IMG/VR virus record: IMGVR_UViG_3300022871_000032
Coordinates: 1-46,026 of that record
Length of the DNA stretch: 46,026 nt
Strand: one strand, 5' to 3'
Source: a virus
Part shown: positions 8,164 to 16,452 of the stretch, in pieces
How positions within the stretch are numbered: the first letter of the stretch is position 1
Layout: the number at the start of each line of letters is the position of its first letter
Notes under the pieces: model-generated
The model's input: only the letters and a program-made list of their open reading frames with translations
Told to the model about the DNA's origin: nothing
Database searches by the model: none
Translations under genes and position numbers: made by a program

Positions 8164-8967
8164 TTAGTTTTCCTCTTTCATAGATTTATAATATTTGTCT
8201 CCAAATTTCTTCCCTGCCTCCAATTCGGCTTGGGAATACTTAGGCTTCCCCGATTTTTTACCTTCGGTTGAAGACTGGCTTGAAAAACCAGCTTGATTTG
8301 CGTCTAGTCTCTCAAGATAGGCTTCGTCTTTACCTTCTTGTATCGCAGCTTTAGGGTCTATTGTTAAATAAGCTCTGTCAACGGCTTGCTTATAACTCAT
8401 CCCAGTTTCTTCCAAGGTTCTGGCAACTTTGCCAATTTTCTGTCTAATAGCGGATCTTTCCTTCTTTGTTGTCTTTGTAGAAAACAAATCTGGATGCTTA
8501 TCTTCAAAAGAGGACAAAACTCCTAGTTTTGCTTTTCTCTCTCTCTCTTCAAAGCCTTTTACGATCTCATTGACAGGTTCTAAAGCCTTGTCTATCTGCT
8601 GTTGTGCTAATGTGCCTGAATCTTGATTAGTAGACTCACCCTTTCGAGCTTTATCTATTTCAGCTGAGATTTGTGGATTAATCTTAGCTAACTTTTCAAG
8701 ATTCTCCATAGCTAAAGACAATTTATCGCTATCTGTCTTAAGTTTCTGGTATTCTCTGGTCGAATCACTGTATCGCTTTTCATAATCAACTTCGCCTTTC
8801 GGTTCTTTTGATTCATCTAAGTAATCAGAAGCTTTATCTTCTGTTGATTCAACTTTTGAATCTTTGGATTCATCTAGGTTTTCCTCTTCGGAGCTAGAAT
8901 CTTCTTTAATGGTTTCTGAGGCGTTAGCCATTTTGGCGGTCTCGTCTTCCTTATTTTTTGTTGTCAT
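8164..8967 (-). CDS. Scaffolding protein
   Basis: 267 aa. The N-terminal third is strongly acidic (Glu, Asp, Ser, Lys). Residues about 60-150 are a long coiled coil (REYQKLKTDSDKLSLAMENLEKL). The C-terminus is basic (KKFGDKYYKSMK), as expected for the part that binds capsid protein. This acidic-coil-basic layout just before the capsid genes is typical of phage scaffolds. The first ATG at 8967 has no Shine-Dalgarno sequence and follows a small hairpin; a second ATG at 8931 has AAGGAAG upstream and may be the real start. Confidence 0.7.
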   Translation of the reverse strand: MTTKNKEDETAKMANASETIKEDSSSEEENLDESKDSKVESTEDKASDYLDESKEPKGEVDYEKRYSDSTREYQKLKTDSDKLSLAMENLEKLAKINPQISAEIDKARKGESTNQDSGTLAQQQIDKALEPVNEIVKGFEERERKAKLGVLSSFEDKHPDLFSTKTTKKERSAIRQKIGKVARTLEETGMSYKQAVDRAYLTIDPKAAIQEGKDEAYLERLDANQAGFSSQSSTEGKKSGKPKYSQAELEAGKKFGDKYYKSMKEEN

Positions 8968-9021
8968 ATAGGGTAAGAGCCTTGCTCTCTTAGTTACCTT
9001 TTTTCGGGAACTGTATGTTAA

Positions 9022-9065
9022 ATAAAAAAATGGACTTATCCACTCCTTTCAGAGTTTCTAGTCCA
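9022..9065 (-). terminator. Rho-independent terminator upstream of the scaffold gene
   Basis: On the minus strand TGGACT (9065-9060) pairs with AGTCCA (9036-9031), with a smaller ACTC/GAGT hairpin inside, and is followed by seven T and ATTT. It lies after the gene at 9111-9479 and before scaffold, so it could reduce read-through from portal into the abundant head genes. Confidence 0.65.
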
Positions 9066-9110
9066 GTTACTTTAATTTAACAGAATAAGTAAAAATGTCA
9101 ATGGGGTAAA

Positions 9111-9479
9111 CTACTTCTTAAATTTATCAATAGTGTCTCTTACAAAGGCTCCTGGTGCAAACTTCCTTCTCTTGGCTTCTTCTTCATCTACTTTCTTTTT
9201 TGTTTTTTCTTTCTTCTCTTCTGATTTAACCAAATCAACCAACCTTGGCAATAATACGATACTCTCCATACCTCTTATCAAATTCTTAAACTTTTGCATC
9301 TCTTTTAAGCTGTCTGTTTCAAAGGCTGTTTCCAGTAATAACTGTTTTAGTTCCATCACAAATCTCTTAACCGTTTTCCACTCCTCTAATTTTCCCAAAC
9401 TGACAGCAGCTTCTTGAGCCTTCTCATCCTTTTTAAGAGATAAGAAAATAGAGTTGTGTTTCAGGTTTTCAGCATTCAT
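9111..9479 (-). CDS. Small helical basic protein of unknown function
   Basis: 122 aa, nearly all helix, with many Lys and Glu residues and a Lys-rich stretch near residues 90-105. No motif is recognised. It lies between portal and scaffold, where many phages encode small head-assembly proteins. A strong terminator follows it. Confidence 0.5.
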   Translation of the reverse strand: MNAENLKHNSIFLSLKKDEKAQEAAVSLGKLEEWKTVKRFVMELKQLLLETAFETDSLKEMQKFKNLIRGMESIVLLPRLVDLVKSEEKKEKTKKKVDEEEAKRRKFAPGAFVRDTIDKFKK

Positions 9480-9567
9480 AGTATTTTCTAACTTTTTTAA
9501 ATCTGTAATCTATTATTTTAGTAGCTTTTTTAAAAATAGCTGTTCTTTTATAAACTCCCGTTGGCAT
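9469..9567 (-). CDS. Possible 32-aa basic peptide
   Basis: Reading left from the ATG at 9567 gives a 32-residue ORF beginning MPTGVYKRTAIFKK, very basic, with the stop inside the next gene. The opening words resemble the first residues of NUMOD3-type homing endonucleases, so it may be a remnant or simply a small gene. There is no clear ribosome site. Confidence 0.3.
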   Translation of the reverse strand: MPTGVYKRTAIFKKATKIIDYRFKKVRKYYEC

Positions 9568-9577
9568 TTTAAATTAA

Positions 9578-11452
9578 TTATATTCTACCATTAACAACAG
9601 GAGCAGATGGGGGATGAGCAACTGGACTGTTACTCAAAGGATCAACGCCTCCCCCACCCACTTCTGGTGTCAGTGGTAATTGTGTCTCTTCTTTTATTAG
9701 TAGATCATCTGGATTTTTGTCTAAACTTTCCATAAAATTAGCCTTAAGTTTTCTCTGATCTACATCTGGATCTCCGACAAATGTCTCATAGAACGCCTTT
9801 TCTCTTTCTTGCTCTAAACCTTTAGACATCTTTATACCAGACTGAGGATCTACTTTTATATCAAAATCATAGAATCTTTCATTTTCAGAATCTCTAAATA
9901 AATCAGGAATTGTTTGGAAGAATGAAAATCCTTTAAAATCATCCTGCATATAGTATTGACCCGTTTGTTCATTCATAGCCAAAGCTTTATCTTTCATTCT
10001 TATTGTTCTATATTTCTTAACAATTGCCTCAGCCCCATCCTCTCCTATGACTTTCTCAACCTTAATTGGGTTCTTATAGAATTGCTTTATGTTAGCCACT
10101 CTTAGCCTCCCTAACCTTGTTAAACCTTCTTCATAGGCTATTGTCATCTGAAGTCTTATTCTCTTGAGTAGAGACTCGTGCATCATCTCTGCTTGCCCAA
10201 GCGTGTCTGCTTCTGGAATCCCAGTTATCTCTGGAGATATACCAGTTGCTTTTGTACCATCAGCCTCCATCATTTCTTCTTCTTTATATCTATCAGCTTT
10301 TATACCAGAATATTCTAATGGGTAAACAGCCTTTCTAGGATCTCCCTGAACAGGAATAGCCATACCTGGCTTAAGTTTCAACTGATCGTCTGTTAAACCT
10401 GCTTCTGGATTTATGAAAAATACCTTTAAGATATTAAGTCTAGCTTGATCTAAGGCTATATTTCTAACTACATTTCTTTCATACTGTAATTTCTCCAATA
10501 CCTCACACATTCCCTTACCCCATATCCTATGTGGTCTCTTGGTTGAAGTTATGACAGCAATTGGTATCTCTTTATGTTTGTAAGGAATGGGCATATCTGG
10601 CTTCGTAAGCAATACACCATTAGCCAGGACGTTCATTTGGTCCTTAGTCTTATTCCACTCCCACAAAACCTCTATCTGATTTTCTTTTAAGTAAGACATA
10701 CCCGTTGTGTCCCACCAATTCCACTCTGGATCATTTGATAAATGATCTTGACTTGGCATTACATACTTAGCATCTGCAAATTTCTTATCATATAAGGAAT
10801 GAAAATCGTCTTTGTTAAAAATAAACTTTCTAAAAGCATAATTACACTTGTTCATGCTTTCACAATGAGGTTCTGGATAAAAATGATAGGGTGAAAATTC
10901 TTCCGCATATACGTCATTAAATGTACTTATCTTCTTTTTCTTGTATTTATACTCCATTGTCTTTGGATTATATTCAGACAATTCTTTTATGACTCTGCTT
11001 TCACATTTATAGTATTCATATATAGGAGCTGTACCAAAAATAGAAGCATCTAAAAAAGCTTTATACATTTCTATCAAAAAATCACCTTTGTCCATAGAGA
11101 AATTTGCAATTTCTTTCATAATATCTGCAAATGGCACGTCTTCGTTTCCACGAGGTAAGAGCATAATTGTTGGATTTTGCTGGATATATTCAGACATAGC
11201 CGACATAGTTAGCCAGTACGTCATTGGAACCCATACATTAGATCTATATTCTCCTTCACCATCTCTATCTGAATCCATTAGTTCATCAGAAAAATATCCT
11301 TCCCATTGCTTTTCAAATCCTTCCCAATTCTTGTCTACATATTCTCTACCGTCTCTAGCCTTTTCAAAACGATCATAGCTCGCACTCAACCTCTTTTGTA
11401 TTCTTTGTGATGGTTTATAAATACTACTTGGTGTTTTTTCTTCTTCGGCCAT
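9578..11452 (-). CDS. Portal protein
   Basis: 624 aa, the usual size for podovirus portals of the P22 class. The N-terminal helices (ASYDRFEKARDGREYVDKNWEGF) with a conserved Trp-rich patch, a central stem and crown region (LQYERNVVRNIALDQ, NPEAGLTDDQLKLKPG) and an acidic, Pro-rich C-terminal tail fit portal architecture. The portal forms the ring through which DNA is packaged and ejected and binds the terminase and the adaptor. The gene follows a small ORF and precedes the scaffold-capsid block. No Shine-Dalgarno sequence is present before the ATG at 11452. Confidence 0.75.
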   Translation of the reverse strand: MAEEEKTPSSIYKPSQRIQKRLSASYDRFEKARDGREYVDKNWEGFEKQWEGYFSDELMDSDRDGEGEYRSNVWVPMTYWLTMSAMSEYIQQNPTIMLLPRGNEDVPFADIMKEIANFSMDKGDFLIEMYKAFLDASIFGTAPIYEYYKCESRVIKELSEYNPKTMEYKYKKKKISTFNDVYAEEFSPYHFYPEPHCESMNKCNYAFRKFIFNKDDFHSLYDKKFADAKYVMPSQDHLSNDPEWNWWDTTGMSYLKENQIEVLWEWNKTKDQMNVLANGVLLTKPDMPIPYKHKEIPIAVITSTKRPHRIWGKGMCEVLEKLQYERNVVRNIALDQARLNILKVFFINPEAGLTDDQLKLKPGMAIPVQGDPRKAVYPLEYSGIKADRYKEEEMMEADGTKATGISPEITGIPEADTLGQAEMMHESLLKRIRLQMTIAYEEGLTRLGRLRVANIKQFYKNPIKVEKVIGEDGAEAIVKKYRTIRMKDKALAMNEQTGQYYMQDDFKGFSFFQTIPDLFRDSENERFYDFDIKVDPQSGIKMSKGLEQEREKAFYETFVGDPDVDQRKLKANFMESLDKNPDDLLIKEETQLPLTPEVGGGGVDPLSNSPVAHPPSAPVVNGRI

Positions 11453-11533
11453 AAAAACGGGTTAACTATAAAGTTATACCGCTTTTAGTAAAGTAGGTAA
11501 GATAATATTACTTCTTTTGGTGTTTTTTATCAA

Positions 11534-11803
11534 CTAACTTACGTCTAGTGTTTCAAGATCTGTGTCGGCTGTATCCATAGCTGTAGCCTTGTCTTTGTCA
11601 AATTCTTTAGCTACTTGTGCCCTGTAGCAATTCCTTAAATGCTCTTTAACCTTACCTAGTAAGAACTTTGATCTACCCTGTGGGTTTGGGATCATCTCTC
11701 CCTCATTCTCTGGATCTACTACCTCTGCTTGATACGAGAGGTAATCTGTAATCTTTTCCATCTGGTCATCGCTTATAGTGAATGTTGGTGTGTATGTTGG
11801 CAT
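11534..11803 (-). CDS. Small conserved-type phage protein, probably leaderless mRNA
   Basis: 89 aa, with a C-terminal acidic tail and a helical core (QMEKITDYLSYQAEVVD, RSKFLLGKVKEHLRNCYRAQ). No function is recognised. Its ATG is at the predicted transcription start of a promoter at 11810-11838, and no ribosome site is present. It precedes portal and may be a head-assembly protein. Confidence 0.55.
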   Translation of the reverse strand: MPTYTPTFTISDDQMEKITDYLSYQAEVVDPENEGEMIPNPQGRSKFLLGKVKEHLRNCYRAQVAKEFDKDKATAMDTADTDLETLDVS

Positions 11804-11809
11804 AATTGT

Positions 11810-11838
11810 ATTATAAACTATTAACTTTGTTTAACCAA
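11810..11838 (-). promoter_or_regulatory. Promoter with start on the ATG (leaderless)
   Basis: On the minus strand TTGGTT (11838-11833), a 17-base spacer and a perfect TATAAT (11815-11810) are followed six bases later by the ATG at 11803. Transcription would start at or next to the A of ATG. Confidence 0.5.
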
Positions 11839-14112
11839 TCCTAAATTTTGTAAAGCAGTAATCACATTGTCTACCGTCGCTCCTGCACCTGTTGCTAAAA
11901 CCGCCTGAACAATAGGAGTTGAACCATAAAAAGCTAGTTTCTGTCCTGTCGCCGTACCGATTTTAGTACCCGTGGTTGTATTTAAGACAATGTTCTTAGC
12001 GTCAGGAATAATAAAATTGCTTCCGCTGGGGCTTATGGTGAGGTCACCATTAGTATCTACTGCAAAGATAGCGTTGTCTGTAGCGTCAAAGCTTAACTTT
12101 AATTGGTTACCTGCTTTAAATATCTCTAGTTTAGTATCTGGGTCTGTAACCCCGATGCCGACGTTTCCATCTTTATCTACCACTGTTAAAGCTGTTCCAG
12201 CACTATTCTGCCATTCTTGAAGGTTAGCTACCTGAGTAGCATGAGCTTTAACAACAATTGCCTTATTAGTACCAGTTGCATCATTAAAAGTTACAGTATC
12301 TTCAAAATCAGTTTGGACTGTTCCAGTTCCAGAGTTTTTAACATTAAAAGTTTGGGTAGTTCCAACACCTGCTTGTAGCGATATATTATCAACATAAACA
12401 GTTTTTACTGCTTTTATTTGTACTCCGTAACTTTTGCTAGATGCTACTCCTGTTAGCGTTCCTGATAATCTATACCAGCCACCACCAACGCTAGTGTAAC
12501 TTGTTGAGAGAACAGCACTGTCATACCATAATTCTAAATCTGCCAAAGTAACCGCACTACCATCCGTATAAGCATAAGCAATCAAAGTATAGGTAGAAGT
12601 ATCTCCCACATTAGCCGACTGCACTATTCTAGTATCTATAGGGCTACTATTAACTATTTTCATAGATGAAGTACCAGAGTATTTAATAGAAGTAGAGTGA
12701 GAGAGGTCTACGTGATCACTGGCGCACCGAAACCCAATATGGTAGTACTGAGTAGCTGGCGTATTATGCAAATTAACGGCAAACACACCCGCAGTAGCCG
12801 TATCAGCCCAATTCGCGCCCCGACGGAACGCATAAGGACCGCCGCTGGCGGAACCTTGATAGTAGCGCCCTACACCGTGATCAGCATTCCAAGTATTGTT
12901 GCTGGGCAAATAATCATCACTATCACCATTACCAGCCCCGGTGCCATTAAAATCTGTGACCGTGGTCCATTCCACCCAAGCACTGGGATTGCCCACCGGC
13001 TTATCCACCCCCATAATAGTCCCAGCAGTCCAATGCCAAACATTACCGGAAAGATCCCAAACTTCATTCCCATTGCTTAAAACTAGCTTAGCTTTTTCAT
13101 CTCTGCCGGTGCCATAATCCGGATCAGTACTAGCGTTGTAACCAACACTAGTGGCTTCACCCACATTACCCCGGTATAAACCGCCTCCAGCGGCTACTGT
13201 GGAACCAATCACGCCATCAGCCCAGTTGGCTGTTTGAGCTTCTACATTACGAGCAATAGTCATCCATTCATCATTGGTAATTAAATGGTAGCCGGTTGGG
13301 CAAGCACTAATAGCTTGGGTTTGGGTAATGTGGACAATTGGAGCCCCGTTAGCGGTAGAAACGACCTTAGCACTATCAAAAGTTAGATCACGATAGTCCA
13401 GCCCCAAACCAGAATTAGCTACGGCACTAGCCTCAACGGCTGTATTACCTTGTCCGTCACCACTAGAGTCATATTTAGCCTCATACTTCATGGCGTAGAA
13501 AGCGCCACCTGTACCAAAGTCTGGGTCTCCAGGTACTAATATCCAATCTCCATTGGCGTTGTTTTCTTCTGTGTTACCAATATCCCAGCCTGTTAAATCA
13601 GTTTCAAAAGTTCCATTAGTTATTTTATTAGTTGGTTCTTCACTAAATATATCTAGGGTAACAGTATTAGTTCCCCACAATAGCGAAGCTCTCTTAGTTG
13701 AGCCGTCTTTAAGAACGATTGCGTCCTTATCTACAACTCCATTAAATATTGTTTGTGCATTAGTCGTATCTACATTAAAGACTACGGTATTGTCTGCCTG
13801 TTGTATTTGAAAGAAGGTGGTGGAGTTTGTACCGATCATTGTGTCGCCTGTGACTTCAACATAGTCTAAATCTAATGCACTATCAGGAATACCAGTAAAA
13901 TTTGTTCCTGTAAGAGTAGGAGTAGAGCCACTTGAAACATCTTGGTCAATAAAAGCTGAAATGTCTATACCGTCAACTGTTTCAGTTCCAGTCATAACTA
14001 TATTTCCACCATTCATAGTTAAATCACCAGTCATCGTGTCGCCAGTGATATTGACAAATTCACCGTTTAAAAACCCTACTCCTGGTGGCATGTATTCTAC
14101 GCCTCTCTCCAT
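11821..14112 (-). CDS. Receptor-binding fibre with nested FGE-sulfatase/C-type-lectin domain
   Basis: 763 aa. Residues 1-160 are fibre shaft repeats (NITGDTMTGDLTMNGG). Residues about 165-182 (NGTFETDLTGW) look like the first strand of a carbohydrate-binding jelly roll, which resumes at about 470 (STSIKYSGTSSMKIV) and ends near 590. Between them, residues about 184-466 are an FGE-sulfatase/C-type-lectin fold: FYAMKYEAK, CPTGYHLITNDEWMTIA, WDLSGNVWHWT and GFRCAS. The last 40 residues of that insert match the pattern of variable regions in diversity-generating retroelement target proteins. The C-terminus returns to fibre repeats. Likely an adhesin for host recognition. There is no Shine-Dalgarno sequence. 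Confidence 0.7.
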   Translation of the reverse strand: MERGVEYMPPGVGFLNGEFVNITGDTMTGDLTMNGGNIVMTGTETVDGIDISAFIDQDVSSGSTPTLTGTNFTGIPDSALDLDYVEVTGDTMIGTNSTTFFQIQQADNTVVFNVDTTNAQTIFNGVVDKDAIVLKDGSTKRASLLWGTNTVTLDIFSEEPTNKITNGTFETDLTGWDIGNTEENNANGDWILVPGDPDFGTGGAFYAMKYEAKYDSSGDGQGNTAVEASAVANSGLGLDYRDLTFDSAKVVSTANGAPIVHITQTQAISACPTGYHLITNDEWMTIARNVEAQTANWADGVIGSTVAAGGGLYRGNVGEATSVGYNASTDPDYGTGRDEKAKLVLSNGNEVWDLSGNVWHWTAGTIMGVDKPVGNPSAWVEWTTVTDFNGTGAGNGDSDDYLPSNNTWNADHGVGRYYQGSASGGPYAFRRGANWADTATAGVFAVNLHNTPATQYYHIGFRCASDHVDLSHSTSIKYSGTSSMKIVNSSPIDTRIVQSANVGDTSTYTLIAYAYTDGSAVTLADLELWYDSAVLSTSYTSVGGGWYRLSGTLTGVASSKSYGVQIKAVKTVYVDNISLQAGVGTTQTFNVKNSGTGTVQTDFEDTVTFNDATGTNKAIVVKAHATQVANLQEWQNSAGTALTVVDKDGNVGIGVTDPDTKLEIFKAGNQLKLSFDATDNAIFAVDTNGDLTISPSGSNFIIPDAKNIVLNTTTGTKIGTATGQKLAFYGSTPIVQAVLATGAGATVDNVITALQNLGLVKQS
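12718..12840 (-). other. Candidate DGR-style variable region inside the fibre gene
   Basis: This codes for residues about 425-465: FRRGANWADTATAG, VFAVNLHNTPATQ, then YYHIGFRCA. The same order of words ends many C-type-lectin target proteins of diversity-generating retroelements. TAC TAC CAT (Tyr-Tyr-His) is one adenine change per codon away from AAC or AAT codons. I see no reverse transcriptase and no second copy of this sequence in the window. Confidence 0.45.
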
Positions 14113-14114
14113 AA

Positions 14115-14579
14115 TTATGTTAAAGCAACTTTATAAACTTTTTGACTAGCTGTATCGCTAACACAATAAACAGCACTCGAAGCATCATCCAAAGGTATAG
14201 TTACTGCCGAATCTGCCGTTAATTCTCCCTCTGCATTTGCACCAGTATTCGTAATGTTACTAGGTCCAAACCAAATTAAACCAGTATTAGTAGAAGCCGA
14301 CTTAATAGTAATTGCCTTAGTGGCTCCCGTAAATGTTATTTCCACAGCCGATGTGCCAATTGTAACTGGTCCACCGTTTCTGCCAGATGGGGCATCACCA
14401 ACTACCTTCATTGCATTTCTACTAGTAACCTCCACCCGGTCCGACCCATCGTGGTCCTTTATTTCCACCGCACCTATCTCAATATCACCTGTACTTAAAA
14501 CACCATCCCACTTTTCCCACGTTTTAGTAGTAGCGTTCCATAAAGATAAGTTTACTCTTTGTCCGCCTTCTCCACTCAT
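14115..14579 (-). CDS. Probable virion protein, beta-rich
   Basis: 154 aa from the ATG at 14579, which overlaps the upstream stop (ATGA) and has AAGGA before it; a longer start at 14594 is less likely. The sequence has GPVTIGTSAVEITFTGATKAITIKSAS, split by short loops, a pattern found in phage fibre-associated and head proteins. It lies just upstream of the 763-aa fibre. Function inferred from context. Confidence 0.5.
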   Translation of the reverse strand: MSGEGGQRVNLSLWNATTKTWEKWDGVLSTGDIEIGAVEIKDHDGSDRVEVTSRNAMKVVGDAPSGRNGGPVTIGTSAVEITFTGATKAITIKSASTNTGLIWFGPSNITNTGANAEGELTADSAVTIPLDDASSAVYCVSDTASQKVYKVALT

Positions 14580-14797
14580 ACATCCTTCAACCACTTAATA
14601 ATTTCCAGCCGACCTGCCGATCTAAGCAGTTCTTTTTTGTTATCCTCTCTTTTTGCCTTATGATACATCTTTTTTACACTCTTCTCCAGTTCCAACAAGT
14701 CTCTAGCTCTCAAAAATCCTTTTGTATTGAAGACGCTTTGGATGACCCACTTCCTTTTTAACCAAATCAATTTTAGCCTGTGTCTTAATTTTTTCAT
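14576..14797 (-). CDS. Small basic protein of unknown function
   Basis: 73 aa, very rich in Lys, Arg and Leu, predicted helical throughout. AAGGAA precedes the ATG and both ends overlap neighbouring genes by four bases or fewer. No family is recognised. It could bind nucleic acid or act in assembly. Confidence 0.5.
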   Translation of the reverse strand: MKKLRHRLKLIWLKRKWVIQSVFNTKGFLRARDLLELEKSVKKMYHKAKREDNKKELLRSAGRLEIIKWLKDV

Positions 14798-15093
14798 GAA
14801 TTCCTTACAATTACTAATATAATAAACTCTTCATCTACTGTAGCGTTATCTATAGTAATAGTATAGATACCAGATAAAGGTAAAATCATCAGCTCGTTAA
14901 ACGTAGCCTCTTCGTCAGACCGTTTAAAGACAGTAACACTATCACTATTTAAAATAGAAACATCGTATTGTGTGGAAGCTGTTGACGGTTTAACCAGGAT
15001 TTGGTGACACAGGCCGTGTGTTGAAAAGGTTTCTGAAACTGAACCAGAGGAAGGAGTAACTGTTTTACGTATAGGGTTGTTAAGAATAGACAT
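14794..15093 (-). CDS. Probable small virion protein
   Basis: 99 aa with beta-strand pattern (YDVSILNSDSVTVFKR, LPLSGIYTITIDN, EFIILVIVRNS), typical of small surface-exposed phage proteins. No motif is recognised. Its ATG overlaps no upstream gene and lies a few bases after a predicted promoter start. Confidence 0.5.
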   Translation of the reverse strand: MSILNNPIRKTVTPSSGSVSETFSTHGLCHQILVKPSTASTQYDVSILNSDSVTVFKRSDEEATFNELMILPLSGIYTITIDNATVDEEFIILVIVRNS

Positions 15094-15103
15094 ATATTTA
15101 ATT

Positions 15104-15133
15104 ATTTTAACACCTAAGTAGTGGAGCCGACAA
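15104..15133 (-). promoter_or_regulatory. Putative late promoter
   Basis: On the minus strand TTGTCG (15133-15128), an 18-base spacer and TAAAAT (15109-15104). Transcription would start within about five bases of the ATG at 15093, leaving almost no leader. Confidence 0.4.
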
Positions 15134-15141
15134 TTAATAAA

Positions 15142-15384
15142 TTACTTTACCAAACCAGCGGTTACTATCGGTTCATCTTTTACTGACATTTCAAGTGTTC
15201 TTCTTGAATCCCAAAGGACATTCCTCATAAGAGACTTCATTGCATCCCTTTGAACGTTGTCGTTGATAGACGCATCAACAATTGTCAACAGTTGACCTTC
15301 CATATAACTAAACTTACCTTGCCATCGACTAAGTGAGGATAACTCACTTGCTTCTGTCGTTGGCAGACTATTTTTTTTTGACAT
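15142..15384 (-). CDS. Small helical phage protein of unknown function
   Basis: 80 aa. Mostly helical (FSYMEGQLLTIVDASINDNVQ, RDAMKSLMRNVLWDSRR). It has a strong AAAGGAG ribosome site. Found between terminase and portal genes, where small head-assembly proteins are common. No function recognised. Confidence 0.55.
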   Translation of the reverse strand: MSKKNSLPTTEASELSSLSRWQGKFSYMEGQLLTIVDASINDNVQRDAMKSLMRNVLWDSRRTLEMSVKDEPIVTAGLVK

Positions 15385-15434
15385 AACTAAACTCCTTTAA
15401 ACTCGACTCCACTACTCAACCGTTAATGTACAAT

Positions 15435-15644
15435 TTATTTTATCATTATTCTTTTTGTCATACTCTTGCCTATTGTCTTTTTCTTTGGCTTAACAGCCTT
15501 CATAGTTACCATTTTGGCTTTATAGTCATGGGTAGAAACATCAAACTCAATAGAACCATAACCTAGTTTTTTAGCATCGATAATAAACTTATGAATACCA
15601 TATAGAGTAGGATGAATTTTTTTTAATTTATCTATAAAAACCAT
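15435..15644 (-). CDS. Small basic protein of unknown function
   Basis: 69 aa, very Lys-rich, with a C-terminal KPKKKTIGKSMTKR stretch. The stop of the homing endonuclease lies three bases upstream of its ATG, so coupled translation is likely. No family recognised. Confidence 0.45.
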   Translation of the reverse strand: MVFIDKLKKIHPTLYGIHKFIIDAKKLGYGSIEFDVSTHDYKAKMVTMKAVKPKKKTIGKSMTKRIMIK

Positions 15645-15646
15645 TT

Positions 15647-16438
15647 TTAATTAGCCATACAAATTGATAATTTTTTTTTAAAACTACCATTATTAATCTC
15701 TGTTCCTGTTAGTCTTAATAGATTATAACCACGCTCCAAAAGATACGTATTTTTAATCTTATCTTTCTCAATACTTTTAGGTAAAGAATGCCAGTAGTCT
15801 CCGTCTGCTTCTATAACTAGGTTTAAGTTGGGGATATAGGCGTCTACTAAAAATCTACCATTAATAAGTCTTTGCTTCTCGAATAAAAGGCCTCTAGTTT
15901 TTAACTCTTCATAGAGTTTTTTTTCTATTGAAGTTGGACCTTTGGATATTGCTTGTTTTTTAAGAGACAGAGCAAGTAATTTTTTTTGCCTTATACCCCT
16001 CTTAAGTCTCGTTGCCTTTCCTTTTTCAGTAAATAGTTTAATATTTTTTGGCAACTTACCACTCTTCACCTTACTCATTTTCTCCTTAGTTTCTTTAGAT
16101 AACTTTTTACCCATCATCCATTGACCAAAACCTTTTTCTTTAGCAACTTTACTCATTTTTTCCTTTACCTCCTCAGAACGCTTACTTCCACTATTATCAA
16201 ACCTTTTTGCCATATTTCTTACGGCTTCTCGATTTCTTTTGCCTTCTGCCCATTCTTTTTTTCTTGCTTCACTCATGTTTTTTTTAGCCCTTAAAGACAT
16301 TTTTACACCCTTTTTAGATGTACTTATCTTTTGTTTGGTCTCCTCTAAGTGGTGTTTTCCCAACCAATGCCTAGCATTATTTTCACTTATTTTTCTCTTT
16401 GTTTCTTCTGAATGTTTAAATCCCGCTAATCTTGGCAT
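15647..16438 (-). CDS. Homing endonuclease, NUMOD3 repeats + DUF559 nuclease
   Basis: 263 aa. The N-terminal two thirds hold six or so NUMOD3-like repeats (HSEETKRKISE, HHLEETKQKIST, LSKETKEKMSK) for DNA binding. Residues about 170-255 are a DUF559/Vsr-like nuclease with LVDAYIP and VIEADGDYWHS. This half is close to identical to the gene at 1923-2696 at DNA and protein level. It sits between the TerL nuclease ORF (14 bases away) and a small gene, and no Shine-Dalgarno sequence is visible. Probably selfish DNA aimed at the terminase locus of related phages. Confidence 0.8.
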   Translation of the reverse strand: MPRLAGFKHSEETKRKISENNARHWLGKHHLEETKQKISTSKKGVKMSLRAKKNMSEARKKEWAEGKRNREAVRNMAKRFDNSGSKRSEEVKEKMSKVAKEKGFGQWMMGKKLSKETKEKMSKVKSGKLPKNIKLFTEKGKATRLKRGIRQKKLLALSLKKQAISKGPTSIEKKLYEELKTRGLLFEKQRLINGRFLVDAYIPNLNLVIEADGDYWHSLPKSIEKDKIKNTYLLERGYNLLRLTGTEINNGSFKKKLSICMAN

Positions 16439-16452
16439 GATTTTATTAAAAT

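Noticed and set aside
12697-13080. Antisense ORF within the fibre gene
   Set aside because: It overlaps the lectin domain completely, has no ribosome site and its sequence shows no known motif.
11821-14112. Complete diversity-generating retroelement
   Set aside because: The target-like domain is present, but no reverse transcriptase ORF and no second copy of the variable sequence were found on either strand.
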